DNA from: Streptomyces sp. GSL17-111
GTDB taxonomy: Bacteria; Actinomycetota; Actinomycetes; Streptomycetales; Streptomycetaceae
Reading direction: 5' to 3'
Assembly: GCF_037911585.1 (NCBI RefSeq)
Contig: NZ_JBAJNS010000001.1
Span: 3,342,001-3,406,000, forward strand
Length of the DNA stretch: 64,000 nt
The notes under the pieces are model-generated. The model did not search any database, had not been told where the DNA came from, and saw only the letters and a program-made list of their open reading frames with translations. Made by a program: the position numbers and the translations under genes. Positions 1 through 8,279 of the stretch are shown here, one piece after another. The stretch's first letter is position 1. Each line of letters starts with the position of its first letter.

Positions 1-864
1 TGGGAAAAGACACCTCAGGCCGGCGAGTTCGCGCGGGTTGAGCGCTATGCCGAAGTCGCGGAGAACGCCGGGGAGAGTGTCCCGGGTGACGTGTTCGGCC
101 GCTTCCCCTGACGGAGTGACGCGCCTGAGGTGGTCGCCCCGCAGGTGGAGCCAGGTGTCGGCCGTCAGCCGTTGCAGCAGCGGTGCCGTGCGCAGCATGG
201 ACCTCGGGTGGGTGCTCAGGAAGTGGTGGGCGACGGTGACGTCCATGGGCTGTCGCGGTTCGTGCGTGAACTCGTACAGGCACGTCCACCCGTCGGGCTT
301 CAAGGCATCGACGCTCCACCGGAACCGGTCGTGGGCCACGACCCGGAATCTCCGGCCGTACTGCCTCACCTCCGCCCCGTCCCTGGCCGGCAGCGGGTCG
401 AGGTAGCCGTCCGATCCGAAACCCACGTCGCACAGCCACTCCTCGTCCTGGATCCGCGCCTTGAGCAGCATGTGGGTACGCGGCCGCGGGCCCTCCCCGC
501 CGAGCAGGACGCGGGCCGCGAGGCGCTCGACGGGCAGCCCCAGGCGTTCGAGCACAAGGGCGAAGAGCAGGTTGTGCTCGTGGCAACACCCTCCGCGTCG
601 GTGTCGGCACAGCTTCTCCACGATCGCGCCGGGCTCCAGGCTCACCGGGACGCCCAGCACGAGGTCGATGTTGTCGAAGGGGATGGCGGCCAGGTGGGCG
701 CGGTGCAGCGCGTGCACCGTGTGGAGGGTGGCTTGGGACGCCCCGGGGGTGGCGGCCTCCGGGAGGTCGCGCAGGCCCACGCGACGGAGGTAGGCGTTGA
801 GATCCAGCCGCTCGGCTCCCCAGCCGGAAGCGGGTACGGCGTCTTGTCGGCTGACGGGTGTCAT
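1..864 (-). CDS. Arylamine N-acetyltransferase family protein (3' end beyond window)
   Basis: This NAT-fold enzyme would move an acyl group onto an amine through a cysteine thioester. The reverse frame is open from ATG 862-864 to base 1 (288 codons), so the end is missing; NATs are usually 260-290 residues, so little is lost. The catalytic triad is visible: Cys in RGGCCHEHN, His in RTHMLL and Asp in CDVGFGSDG. The usual RGG(Y/F)C is RGGCC here, so two cysteines sit side by side. The ATG overlaps the amidase stop (ATGA), which implies translational coupling. In this operon it may be an amide-forming synthase, as in ansamycin pathways, rather than a detoxifying NAT; that is inference. Confidence 0.88.
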   Translation of the reverse strand, partial: MTPVSRQDAVPASGWGAERLDLNAYLRRVGLRDLPEAATPGASQATLHTVHALHRAHLAAIPFDNIDLVLGVPVSLEPGAIVEKLCRHRRGGCCHEHNLLFALVLERLGLPVERLAARVLLGGEGPRPRTHMLLKARIQDEEWLCDVGFGSDGYLDPLPARDGAEVRQYGRRFRVVAHDRFRWSVDALKPDGWTCLYEFTHEPRQPMDVTVAHHFLSTHPRSMLRTAPLLQRLTADTWLHLRGDHLRRVTPSGEAAEHVTRDTLPGVLRDFGIALNPRELAGLRCLFP

Positions 865-2258
865 GGGGTCTCCGGATCCAGAGGACGGCGTACGGCGGAC
901 AGGTGGTGCGCGCACCGGTGACCGACGTCGAGCAGCTGCTGGTCATGGTGGCGCGGGGCGTCGAGCAGCAGCCCGACGGGGAGGCCGCTGGAGGTGTACC
1001 CGGCGGGCACCGTCAGCGAGGGCCACCCCCAGACGGCGGCCGGCGCGGTGTTGCGGATGTAGGTGGTGAAGGTCGGACGTTCGCGCCCTCCTGACGTCAT
1101 CCACTCACCGGTTCCGATGGGCGGTGCGGGTGTGGTCGTGGTGGGGGACAGGAACGCGGCGGCTCCGCTGTGCCGAAGGGCCCGCAGGGCGGCACCGGCC
1201 GTTGCGTATCCCACGAGCCGGGCCGCGCGGTACGAGCCGGGGTCGATGGCGGGGCCGTCGAGGAGGGGCTCCAGGACGCCGCGTACGTCGGGTGAGGCGA
1301 TCGCTTGGAGCACCGCGTCGAACGTCAGCGAAGAACCGTGCTGACGCAGGTACGCGGTCACGGCCGTTCGCGTCTCCGCCAACGGCACCGTGGTGGCGGC
1401 TTCCAGCAGCGCGGCCGAGTCGTACAGCGGCTGTGAGAGCTCCAGCAGGGACCACCCCACAGCACGCAGGGTGTCGCACGCCTCCTCCGCCACGCGGGCC
1501 ACCTCCGGATCGAGTCCGGCCCAGGACGTCGCACGGGGCAGCGCGAGGACGGGAGGTAGGGAAGGCGGCGGGGGCGGGGGAGATGGCCGTTCACCGCTGA
1601 GTACCGCGTCGAGCAGGCGCACGTCGTCGACGCTGCGCGCCAGGACACCGACCGTGTCACGCGTGGGTGAGATGCGGACGACCCCCTCGCTCGGGTAGCG
1701 GCCCGTGCTGGGGCGGAAGCCGACGACACCGCAGAGCGCGGCCGGGATGCGGACGGATCCGCCGGTGTCCGTGCCCAGCCCGGCCGGTGCGATCGCGGCG
1801 GCCACGGCCGCCGCCGTGCCGGAGCTACTGCCGCCCGCGAGTCTGCTGAGGTCCACCGGGTTGCGGGCGGTGAGGTGCTCGGCGTGCGCACCGGTCACCC
1901 CGTAGGCCAGTTCGTGCAGCGTCGTCTTCCCCATCAGCTCCGCGCCCGCCTCCGCGCAGCGTCGCCAGGCGGCGGAGTGTCGCAGTGGAGTGTGGTGGCG
2001 CAGGGCGGGCGTGCAGGCCGTCGTGGGGACGCCCGCCACGTCGATGTTGTCCTTCACGGCGAGGGGCACACCTCCGAGCGGACCCGTCGGCCGTGGCTCG
2101 ACGGGCGGCCAAGCCCCGGCGTCGTCCATGAAGGCGCACAGGTCGGCCAGCCGCTTCTGGCGACTCCTGAGCTCCGCAGCGTATTCGGCGGGGGAGATCT
2201 CGGCGCGGCGAAGGGCTGCGCGGGTCCGCCGCAGGGTCCACAGGTGAGGCGCTGTCAT
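861..2258 (-). CDS. Amidase signature (AS) family hydrolase
   Basis: A 465-residue amidase of the GatA/indoleacetamide-hydrolase type that would hydrolyse a carboxamide to acid and ammonia. The Ser-cisSer-Lys triad is present: Lys in LAVKDNIDVAG (about residue 69), the Gly/Ser-rich GGSSSGTAAAVAAAI loop, and the nucleophile in GTDTGGSVRIPA. Length is normal. ATG 2256-2258 overlaps the stop of the upstream aminotransferase, and its own stop overlaps the NAT start, so three genes are coupled. Substrate is unknown. In a tryptophan-related operon an indole-type amide is possible, but nothing in the sequence proves that. Confidence 0.9.
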   Translation of the reverse strand: MTAPHLWTLRRTRAALRRAEISPAEYAAELRSRQKRLADLCAFMDDAGAWPPVEPRPTGPLGGVPLAVKDNIDVAGVPTTACTPALRHHTPLRHSAAWRRCAEAGAELMGKTTLHELAYGVTGAHAEHLTARNPVDLSRLAGGSSSGTAAAVAAAIAPAGLGTDTGGSVRIPAALCGVVGFRPSTGRYPSEGVVRISPTRDTVGVLARSVDDVRLLDAVLSGERPSPPPPPPSLPPVLALPRATSWAGLDPEVARVAEEACDTLRAVGWSLLELSQPLYDSAALLEAATTVPLAETRTAVTAYLRQHGSSLTFDAVLQAIASPDVRGVLEPLLDGPAIDPGSYRAARLVGYATAGAALRALRHSGAAAFLSPTTTTPAPPIGTGEWMTSGGRERPTFTTYIRNTAPAAVWGWPSLTVPAGYTSSGLPVGLLLDAPRHHDQQLLDVGHRCAHHLSAVRRPLDPETP

Positions 2259-3697
2259 CGGGCGGCCTCACCGTTCGGCTCCATCGGCGGGGTGGGCGGA
2301 CCGACCGGGCGGTCCCTCAGGAGCTCGGGGTGGTGATCGGCCACGTAGGGACGTAGCACACGCAACGTGCGGGCGAACGCCTCGACGAACGCGTCGATGA
2401 CCGGTGTCCCGGTCACGATGTGCTGGCACATCAGGCCGTGGCGTGCCGTCAGGAACCCCTCGTTGAGCAGGTGGAGGTGGACGAGGGCGCGCAGACGCCC
2501 CCTGCCCCGGCGTGCCGCTGCGGTACCGGCGGCGTCCTGAGGCGGCGCGGTACCGAAGTGGAAGTAGCTCAGGCCTCCCTCGCCGACGCTCCTTCCTGCG
2601 ACTCCGGCGCTCCGGGCCGCCGCGTCGAGGCCGGAGCGGAGTCTTTCACCGAGGCGGTCGAGATGGGCGATCTCGGCGTCGCCGAAGGTCTTCAGTGCGG
2701 CGGTACCGGCGGCCAGGGACAGGCTGTTCCCGCCGAAGGCACTGGCGTGATGAACGGGTTGCGGTTGCGAGGGGGAGAAGAGGGACATGATGTCGGCCCG
2801 GCCACCGAACACACCGATGGGCAGACCGCCTCCCACGACCTTGCTGAACGTGCTGAGGTCCGGACGCACCCCGTGCTTCACCTGCCAGGGCCCCAGGCGG
2901 AACGTGGCACATTCGTCGAAGATCAGCACAACGCCGTCACGTACGGTCAGCCGCCGCACCTCCTCGAGATACCCGGGGTGGGCGGGGACGCCGCCCCCCA
3001 CGCCGAGCACCGGCTCCACGATCACGCCGGCCACCCGACCACGGAGCCGGGACAGCACGTCCGCGACCGCCTCCGCGTCGTTGAAGGGAACGGTCACCAC
3101 GGCCCGCAGGACGGAGTCGGGCACTCCCGGCGCCAGCTCCGCGGGCGCGAGGTCGGGAAGCAGTTGCGGGTGGGTCGTCCCGCCGGGCATGAACGCGCTG
3201 ACGTGGCCCCAGTCGTGCGTACCGTGGTATCCGCCGTCGATCTTCACGATGACGTCCCGGCCGGTATGGGCGCGCGCCGTCCGCAGGGCCCACATCGTGG
3301 CCTCGGTGCCTGAATTGCAGTACCGCAGGCGTTCGAGGGCCGGTACGCGGGCACGCAGCAGGTCGGCGTGCTCGTACTGAAGGGTGCTGGGCCCTCCCAG
3401 GGCGGTGCCCCGCTGAATCTGCCGGTGCACGGACTCCGTCAGCGCGGGGTGATTGTGGCCATGGGTGAGGGCGCCGTAGTTGGCCACTATGTCGTGATAC
3501 CAGCGACCGTCGAGGTCCTGGACCCGTGCGCCGTCCCCGCGGCTGAAGTACAGCGGATAGGGCGCGTAGGTGGTCATGGTCCGTGTGTCGCCCCCCGGCA
3601 GCGACTTCGCCGCCGCGTCGAAGGCCCGCGCGGACGCGGGGCTCAGCGTTCGGTAGCGTTCGGTGATGCGCTGAGCCACCTTGATGCCCGGTGTCAT
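2255..3697 (-). CDS. Class III (HemL-like) PLP aminotransferase/aminomutase
   Basis: A 480-residue fold-type I PLP enzyme closest in pattern to glutamate-1-semialdehyde aminomutase. Visible motifs are the NSGTEATMWALRTAR cofactor loop, the Asp of LIFDECATFR, and the Schiff-base lysine in TFSKVVGGGLPIG. The N-terminus reads SLPGGDTRTMTTYAPYPLYF as in the HemL family. ATG 3695-3697 is chosen because GAGAGG lies just upstream; longer readings run into the TDO gene. Primary-metabolism hemL would not be expected in an operon with a dioxygenase, amidase and NAT, so this is probably a specialised aminotransferase or 1,2-aminomutase. It starts 50 bases after the dioxygenase-like gene. Confidence 0.88.
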   Translation of the reverse strand: MTPGIKVAQRITERYRTLSPASARAFDAAAKSLPGGDTRTMTTYAPYPLYFSRGDGARVQDLDGRWYHDIVANYGALTHGHNHPALTESVHRQIQRGTALGGPSTLQYEHADLLRARVPALERLRYCNSGTEATMWALRTARAHTGRDVIVKIDGGYHGTHDWGHVSAFMPGGTTHPQLLPDLAPAELAPGVPDSVLRAVVTVPFNDAEAVADVLSRLRGRVAGVIVEPVLGVGGGVPAHPGYLEEVRRLTVRDGVVLIFDECATFRLGPWQVKHGVRPDLSTFSKVVGGGLPIGVFGGRADIMSLFSPSQPQPVHHASAFGGNSLSLAAGTAALKTFGDAEIAHLDRLGERLRSGLDAAARSAGVAGRSVGEGGLSYFHFGTAPPQDAAGTAAARRGRGRLRALVHLHLLNEGFLTARHGLMCQHIVTGTPVIDAFVEAFARTLRVLRPYVADHHPELLRDRPVGPPTPPMEPNGEAAR

Positions 3698-3747
3698 GCC
3701 GTCGCCTCTCTGGGTGTGTTCGCCGGTTCTCCTGATCGCCCCGCGCC

Positions 3748-4752
3748 TCACCACGGAGGGGCGCCTGACGGGAGCACGGATCGCGCCTCCCACAGCTCGG
3801 GGAAGAAGCGATGCTCGGCCGCCTGCCGCAGCCAGTCGATTCCGGTGGTGCCCCCGGTGCCGGGTTTGTTGCCGATGGTGCGTTCGACCAGCAGCAGGTG
3901 GAGTGAACGCCATCGGCTGAACGCGTGGGCGAGGTCCACGAGCGTCTCGCCGAGCCGGAACAGGTCGCTCGCCGGGCCGTGCTCCTGGTAGACGCGGGCC
4001 CACGCCTGTCGTGCGGCTTCGGGCTCCCACGCCCCGTCGCCGGATGCGCCGGCGAGGAGGCCGCGCCGGTGCAGCAGCTCCAGGGCCTCGTCGTAGACGC
4101 TGCTTCGGTGCAGGGCCCGGTGGACGGACTCCGACACGCCGACCACGTCCGCGTGCCGACGTGCCATGGACTCCGACTTCCGTCCGAGCGTGAATTCCAG
4201 CATGCGGTACATGAAGGAGTCGATTCCGGAAGCAGATCCCAGCTGATCGCGGAAGGCGTTGAACTCCGCAGGTGATATTCCGCTGAGGACGTCCCAGGTC
4301 GTCGTCAGCGGTCCGAGTGCCTTGGCGGCGCGCCGCAGGTTCCATGCCGCCTTGTCGGCCTCGTCGACGACGAGGGACAGGCGGGCTGCGCAGATCTCCT
4401 CGTACACCAGCTTGAAGAGCAGTTCCTTCGCCTGGCCGACGAGGTAGAAGGTCATTTCGGCCGGGTGGTCGGTGTGGGGTTGCTGCAGGGAGAGCAGCGT
4501 GTCAATGCTCTGGTAGGCGATGTACTCCGACTTCGGTGCGACACCTTTCGCCGCGGTCTCGTACAGATCGACGAAACGTTGCGGGAGATGGCTACCGGAA
4601 CGTTTCGTGCGGTAGCGGTCACCGAAGCGTCGATCATACTCGGCGAAGAGTGCCGGATCGTCGTGCAGGAATAGGATGTCGTGCACCGCCATCCGGCGGA
4701 TGGCGAAGGTGGGCTGAGGCGCTCGTGCCACCGTGAACGACGAGTTCCACAC
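3748..4752 (-). CDS. Tryptophan 2,3-dioxygenase-like protein, 3' part of an IS-split gene
   Basis: The longest intact reading is 334 residues from a GTG (4750-4752) preceded by GGAG. Residues about 1-60 are not TDO but look like the C-terminal end of the DUF6875-like protein across the insertion sequence. From about residue 75 the haem TDO family is clear: EYIAYQSIDTLLSLQ, Arg183 in MYRMLEF, the proximal His285 in WRSLHLLLVE, and GNKPGTGGTTG then RFFPELW. At the distal site, where canonical TDOs read QHQ, it reads VGQ (Gly106), so the distal His is absent. It may therefore oxidise tryptophan or a relative differently from kynurenine-pathway TDO. Whether the 3' part is still expressed is unknown. 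Confidence 0.82.
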   Translation of the reverse strand: MWNSSFTVARAPQPTFAIRRMAVHDILFLHDDPALFAEYDRRFGDRYRTKRSGSHLPQRFVDLYETAAKGVAPKSEYIAYQSIDTLLSLQQPHTDHPAEMTFYLVGQAKELLFKLVYEEICAARLSLVVDEADKAAWNLRRAAKALGPLTTTWDVLSGISPAEFNAFRDQLGSASGIDSFMYRMLEFTLGRKSESMARRHADVVGVSESVHRALHRSSVYDEALELLHRRGLLAGASGDGAWEPEAARQAWARVYQEHGPASDLFRLGETLVDLAHAFSRWRSLHLLLVERTIGNKPGTGGTTGIDWLRQAAEHRFFPELWEARSVLPSGAPPW

Positions 4753-4769
4753 CGAAGGCTCCGGGCAGT

Positions 4770-4784
4770 GACGTTTTCTCAGCG
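4770..4784. repeat. IS inverted repeat, left
   Basis: GACGTTTTCTCAGCG, the perfect reverse complement of 5738-5752. The adjacent outside triplet AGT (4767-4769) is one copy of the target duplication. Confidence 0.92.
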
Positions 4785-4788
4785 TTGA

Positions 4789-5598
4789 TCATTTCCAGAT
4801 CTTGTTGAGGACGAGGGCGGCGCGGGCGATGTCGCCGATTCGGCTGGTGCTGATGGTGACGTGTTGCAGGGTGCGCCAGCGTTGCTTGAGTTCGGCTGCG
4901 GCGCGTTCGCCGAGGGCTCGGACGCCTGTGATCAGGCTGTTCGTGGTGCGCGTGTCGGCGTCCAGGGCCTGTTCGGACCGGCCCTTCGGGCGCCGGACCG
5001 GGACGAGGACGCCGATTCCGGAGCCGAGGTAGCCCTTGTCGGCGAGCGTGGGCAGGCCGTCGGCTGCCGCCTTGTACAGCGCGGGCAGAGCGTGGATGCG
5101 GGCGGCGGTGATGTCGGGGGTGGACCCTGGCTCGGCGTCGGAGACCCACAGCGGGGTGCCGTCGGGTGCTGCGAGGAACTGGACGTTCCCGCCGAACGCC
5201 TTGTTCTTCTGGCTGAACCAGAGGTCGTTGCCGTTGTCCCGGACGCCGGTGAGGCGGTCCGTTTCGATGAGCGTGCCGTCGAGGATCACATGGGTCATGC
5301 CGTCGTGCTGACTGTGTTCCAGGACCTCGTGGAGGTCCGGGGCCTGGTCGGCGAGGACGTCGATGCCCTCGTGCAGGTAGCGGTAGCCGGTGGCCTGGGA
5401 GACCCCGGCGTCGCGGGCCAGGCAGTGCACGCAGCCGCGCTCGCGGAACCAGCGCAGCACCAGCACGGCCTGGCGGAACGGGCCGAGCGCGCGGCTGCCA
5501 CGCGGAGTGCCAAGTCGCCGTCGGCGCGCGGCCAGCAGACGGGACAGGTACGCCACGACATGGCGTGGGACGTCGAGCGTGGCAACATAGGTGACCAA
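4789..5598 (-). CDS. IS5-family DDE transposase
   Basis: A 269-residue transposase. An N-terminal helix-turn-helix (DAGVSQATGYRYLHEGID, about residues 63-80) precedes a DDE core: first Asp in ILDGTLI, second Asp in SDAEPGSTPDITA, Glu in ERAAAELKQRW. TTG 5596-5598 is chosen because AGAGG lies 6 bases upstream; the frame is open further but without a better start. It fills the insertion sequence between its inverted repeats and shows no frameshift, so the element may still be active. The stop lies about 5 bases inside the left repeat. Confidence 0.93.
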   Translation of the reverse strand: MVTYVATLDVPRHVVAYLSRLLAARRRRLGTPRGSRALGPFRQAVLVLRWFRERGCVHCLARDAGVSQATGYRYLHEGIDVLADQAPDLHEVLEHSQHDGMTHVILDGTLIETDRLTGVRDNGNDLWFSQKNKAFGGNVQFLAAPDGTPLWVSDAEPGSTPDITAARIHALPALYKAAADGLPTLADKGYLGSGIGVLVPVRRPKGRSEQALDADTRTTNSLITGVRALGERAAAELKQRWRTLQHVTISTSRIGDIARAALVLNKIWK

Positions 5599-5737
5599 CG
5601 TGAAGCCTCTGGTGTTGCGGACATGATCTTGTGGTGAGACCTGTCCTACCAGGGGCTTTACGTCTGCCTGCGGCCGGGCCCAGCCCGACCGGCCTGCTCA
5701 CGCACGGGGGATTCATACCCCTTCGCGGAGATCATTT

Positions 5738-5752
5738 CGCTGAGAAAACGTC
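5738..5752. repeat. IS inverted repeat, right
   Basis: CGCTGAGAAAACGTC, perfect reverse complement of the left terminus; the outside triplet AGT (5753-5755) is the second target-site copy. Confidence 0.92.
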
Positions 5753-6155
5753 AGTGGGGATGGAACTGCCCGATCATCAAGCCACGACGCGCCGCTTCGC
5801 CCTTCACTCGGCGCTGTGCCTCGTCGAGCAGGGGCCAGTGATGCGCGGGCATGCCGAGCAGCACGGTCGTCAGCGAGGAAACCGACTCCTTCCCCTCGGG
5901 CCAGGTGCGCTCGGCGTAGTTGTCCATTTGGCTTCGCATGGCATCCGCTATGCCGTGCCAGTGGTTGTCGGTGTCGTACCTGATCGTCTCGATACACAGG
6001 GACCCCGCTCGCAGGGCGGGCTCGACGAAGGGGCAGACGCTGCCCTTTCGTCCGAGGTCCTCGTGCGGCTCCGAGAGGAATACGGCAAGCCATTCCCGGA
6101 CCTCGTCGACTTCGGTGGGTACGGCGGCGGAGTCTGCGTCTGATGTCTTTCTCAC
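5751..6155 (-). pseudogene. DUF6875-like domain, 5' part of the IS-split gene
   Basis: The 134-codon frame begins at GTG 6153-6155, which has AGAAGGA 6 bases upstream; an ATG at 6201-6203 has no ribosome site. Motifs VREWLAVFLSEPHEDLGR, VCPFVEPAL and GLMIGQFHP match, from memory, the DUF6875 family of actinomycete proteins (about 220 residues). It ends prematurely in a TGA created by the insertion-sequence end. After in-silico excision the reading continues HPHCPEPSVWNSSF and on into the family's C-terminal region and the TDO domain without a stop, so the intact gene was one DUF6875-TDO fusion (6155 to 3748). No function is known for the domain. Confidence 0.78.
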
Positions 6156-6540
6156 TGAGGTCCTTCTGATCGGTCGGGCCGGACGGGTACCCGGCCTGGG
6201 CATGAAAGGACGGGCTTTTTCCGGACAGGTGTTCAGGGTGAAACCGGGAATAATGGGCCGCGTGAGATGCTCTTTCGGTCACGTGCGCCCCGCTGGGCCC
6301 CCGCGAATCCCGGAGAGGTTTGCGGGGCGGACGTCGAGTGGCGGAAAACAGAGCGGCCCGACGCCCCTCGGAATCCGGCATCGATCGGTGGCGCGGAGAG
6401 GGCCACGCTTCGGTGCGGACACGGCACGGCGGGCGTTGGGGCCTCCTCGGGGAAGAGGGGCGTGCGGCGGGTTCGAGCGGGGCTCGGGCGGCGGGTGGCA
6501 GCGTGAGGGGCGTTACCCCGAAGGCGAGCGAGGAGCCGTC
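6156..6540. other. Divergent intergenic region
   Basis: These 385 bases separate the leftward dioxygenase/aminotransferase operon from the rightward cysteine-synthase/ATP-grasp operon and must hold both promoters. AT-richer stretches occur near 6213-6255. I could not identify a convincing -35/-10 pair or a regulator palindrome, and no gene is supported here. Confidence 0.5.
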
Positions 6541-7215
6541 GTGCCGGATGTGGACGTCAGGAATGTGCCGAGAGGTGTGACGGGTCGGCGCGTGCGCGGG
6601 GGCGCCGGAACGCCCCCGCCGCTCGGTTTGCGGCGCACGCTGGCGGAGGATCTGCGGACCGTCGTGGAGCGGGACCCCGCGATCCGGAACCGACGGGAGG
6701 CGCTGCTGCATCCGGCGCTGCCGGCGCTGTGGTCCCATCGTGTCGCGCACCGGCTGCACCGGCGGGGACGGCGGATCGCCGCGCGGTTGGTGAGCCTGCC
6801 GGCCCGCTTCGCCACCGGGGTGGAGGTGCATCCGGGCGCCGTGCTGGGGCGGCGGGTGTTCGTCGACCACGGTTCGGGCGTGGTGGTCGGTGAGACGGCC
6901 GTGGTCGGTGACGACGTGACGATCTACCACCAGGTGACGCTCGGCGCCCGGGGCTGGTGGGAGGACAACCTGCGGGCGCCGGGGGAGCGCCGTCACCCGG
7001 TGATCGGGGACGGTGTCGTCCTCGGCACGGGCGCCTCCGTCCTGGGCCCGGTGACCGTGGGGGACGGCGCGCTGATCGGCGCGCACTCCATGGTGCTGAG
7101 GGACGTGCCGCCCGGGGCGACGACGCAGGCCCCCGGCGCCTCCCTGGCCGACCGGGACGTGCCCCGGCACCGCCTCGAACTGCTCCGTCAGACCGCAACG
7201 ATGGGCTCGTGGTGA
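6541..7215 (+). CDS. Serine O-acetyltransferase (EpsC/CysE type)
   Basis: This 224-residue enzyme should acetylate L-serine with acetyl-CoA to O-acetylserine. The left-handed beta-helix hexapeptide region is plain: GVEVHPGAVLGRR, DHGSGVVVGETAVVGDDVTIYHQ, then VIGDGVVLGTGASVLGPVTVGDGALIGA. The helical N-terminal half has the AHRLHRRGRRIAARL segment of SATs. GTG 6541 is chosen for the GAGGAGC just upstream. It is the first gene of the operon, 62 bases before a cysteine-synthase homologue that would use its product. Since primary cysteine synthesis genes normally stand elsewhere, this copy probably serves a dedicated pathway. Confidence 0.9.
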   Translation: MPDVDVRNVPRGVTGRRVRGGAGTPPPLGLRRTLAEDLRTVVERDPAIRNRREALLHPALPALWSHRVAHRLHRRGRRIAARLVSLPARFATGVEVHPGAVLGRRVFVDHGSGVVVGETAVVGDDVTIYHQVTLGARGWWEDNLRAPGERRHPVIGDGVVLGTGASVLGPVTVGDGALIGAHSMVLRDVPPGATTQAPGASLADRDVPRHRLELLRQTATMGSW

Positions 7216-7277
7216 CCCCGGTGGGTCCGCGCACGGCGCCGCATTCGTCCACACCCCACCAGCAACGGAGACCGCCT

Positions 7278-8279
7278 GTGTCCCACCGCATGTCACTGGA
7301 GCCGCTGACCGTCGCGCCACGGGTCGTCGACGGCATCGACGAGTTGATCGGCAACACCCCCCTGCTCAGGATCCCCGTCGAGAACGGGGCGCCCGGCGTC
7401 CAGGTGCTCGGCAAGCTGGAGGCGGCGAACCCGCTCTCCAGTGTCAAGGACCGGACGGCGCTGTGGATGCTGCGGGCCGCCGAGGAGTCCGGGCGGCTCG
7501 CGCCCGGCGGGACCGTGATCGAGGCGACGTCGGGGAACACCGGGATCGCGCTGGCAGCGCTCAGCGCGGTGCGCGGGTACCGGTGCGTGATCGTGCTGCC
7601 CGACAGCGTCACGCGGGAGCGGATCGCGTTGCTGGAGGCGCTGGGCGCGGAGGTCGTGCTGACGCCGCGTGAGCTGCTCTACCAGGGCGCCATCGACCGG
7701 GCGTGGGAGTTGCACCAGCGCACGCGGGGTTCGTGGTTCGCCCGGCAGCACGAGAACGCCGCGAACGTGGCGGCGCACCGGGAGAGCACGGGCCCGGAGG
7801 TCTGGGCCGACACCGAGGGCCGGGTGGACGTGTTCCTGGCCGGGATCGGGACGGGCGGGACGCTGTGCGGCACCGCCGGGTACCTGAAGGAGCGCGACCC
7901 GGGGGTCCGGGCGATCGGGGTGGAGCCGGCCTCGTCGCCGCTGCTGACGCGGGGGCGGGCCGGGGAGCACGCCATTCCGGGGCTCAACGGCGGTTTCGTC
8001 GCCCCGACGACGGACGTCGGCCTCATCGACGAGGTGCTGGTCGTCTCCGACGAGGACGCCCTGGCGACGGCGCGGTGGTTGGCGGCGCGGGTCGGGGTCC
8101 TGGCGGGCATCTCCTCTGGGGCGGCCGTCTGCGGGGCGCTGAGCGTCGCCCGTCGGCCGGAGAGCGCGGGCAGGACGATCGTGACCGTGCTGCCCGACAC
8201 GGGCGAGCGGTATCTGAGCATCTGGTCGCACGCCGCCGGTGATCCCGGCGCGGGCCGGACGGAGGGGGAGGGCCGGTGA
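7278..8279 (+). CDS. Cysteine synthase-like PLP enzyme (beta-substituted alanine synthase)
   Basis: A 333-residue fold-type II PLP enzyme. The Schiff-base lysine is in NPLSSVKDRTA, the substrate loop in EATSGNTGIALA, and the phosphate loop in GIGTGGTLCGT. Start GTG 7278 has GGAG 7 bases upstream. Family members replace the acetate of O-acetylserine by sulfide or another nucleophile (cyanide, ammonia, hydroxyurea and others). Pairing with a serine acetyltransferase and two ATP-grasp ligases suggests a non-proteinogenic amino acid rather than cysteine. Its stop overlaps the next start (GTGA). The nucleophile cannot be told from sequence. Confidence 0.9.
   Translation: MSHRMSLEPLTVAPRVVDGIDELIGNTPLLRIPVENGAPGVQVLGKLEAANPLSSVKDRTALWMLRAAEESGRLAPGGTVIEATSGNTGIALAALSAVRGYRCVIVLPDSVTRERIALLEALGAEVVLTPRELLYQGAIDRAWELHQRTRGSWFARQHENAANVAAHRESTGPEVWADTEGRVDVFLAGIGTGGTLCGTAGYLKERDPGVRAIGVEPASSPLLTRGRAGEHAIPGLNGGFVAPTTDVGLIDEVLVVSDEDALATARWLAARVGVLAGISSGAAVCGALSVARRPESAGRTIVTVLPDTGERYLSIWSHAAGDPGAGRTEGEGR

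Larger units (their letters stand above)
4770..5752 (-). mobile_element. IS5-type insertion sequence (983 bp) with 3-bp target duplication
   Basis: The element is bounded by perfect 15-bp inverted repeats (GACGTTTTCTCAGCG) at 4770-4784 and 5738-5752, and flanked by AGT at 4767-4769 and 5753-5755. It holds one transposase gene. An ANT-type 3-bp duplication is, from memory, what the ISL2 subgroup of IS5 makes. Deleting the element plus one AGT joins the two flanking reverse frames exactly in phase, so the boundaries are well supported. Confidence 0.92.

Noticed and set aside
3748..4752. Ordinary kynurenine-pathway TDO
   Set aside because: The distal His is replaced, the N-terminus belongs to another domain, and no kynurenine-pathway partner is nearby.
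7278..8279. Housekeeping cysteine synthase
   Set aside because: Coupling to two ATP-grasp ligases and an exporter argues for a dedicated pathway; not excluded by sequence alone.
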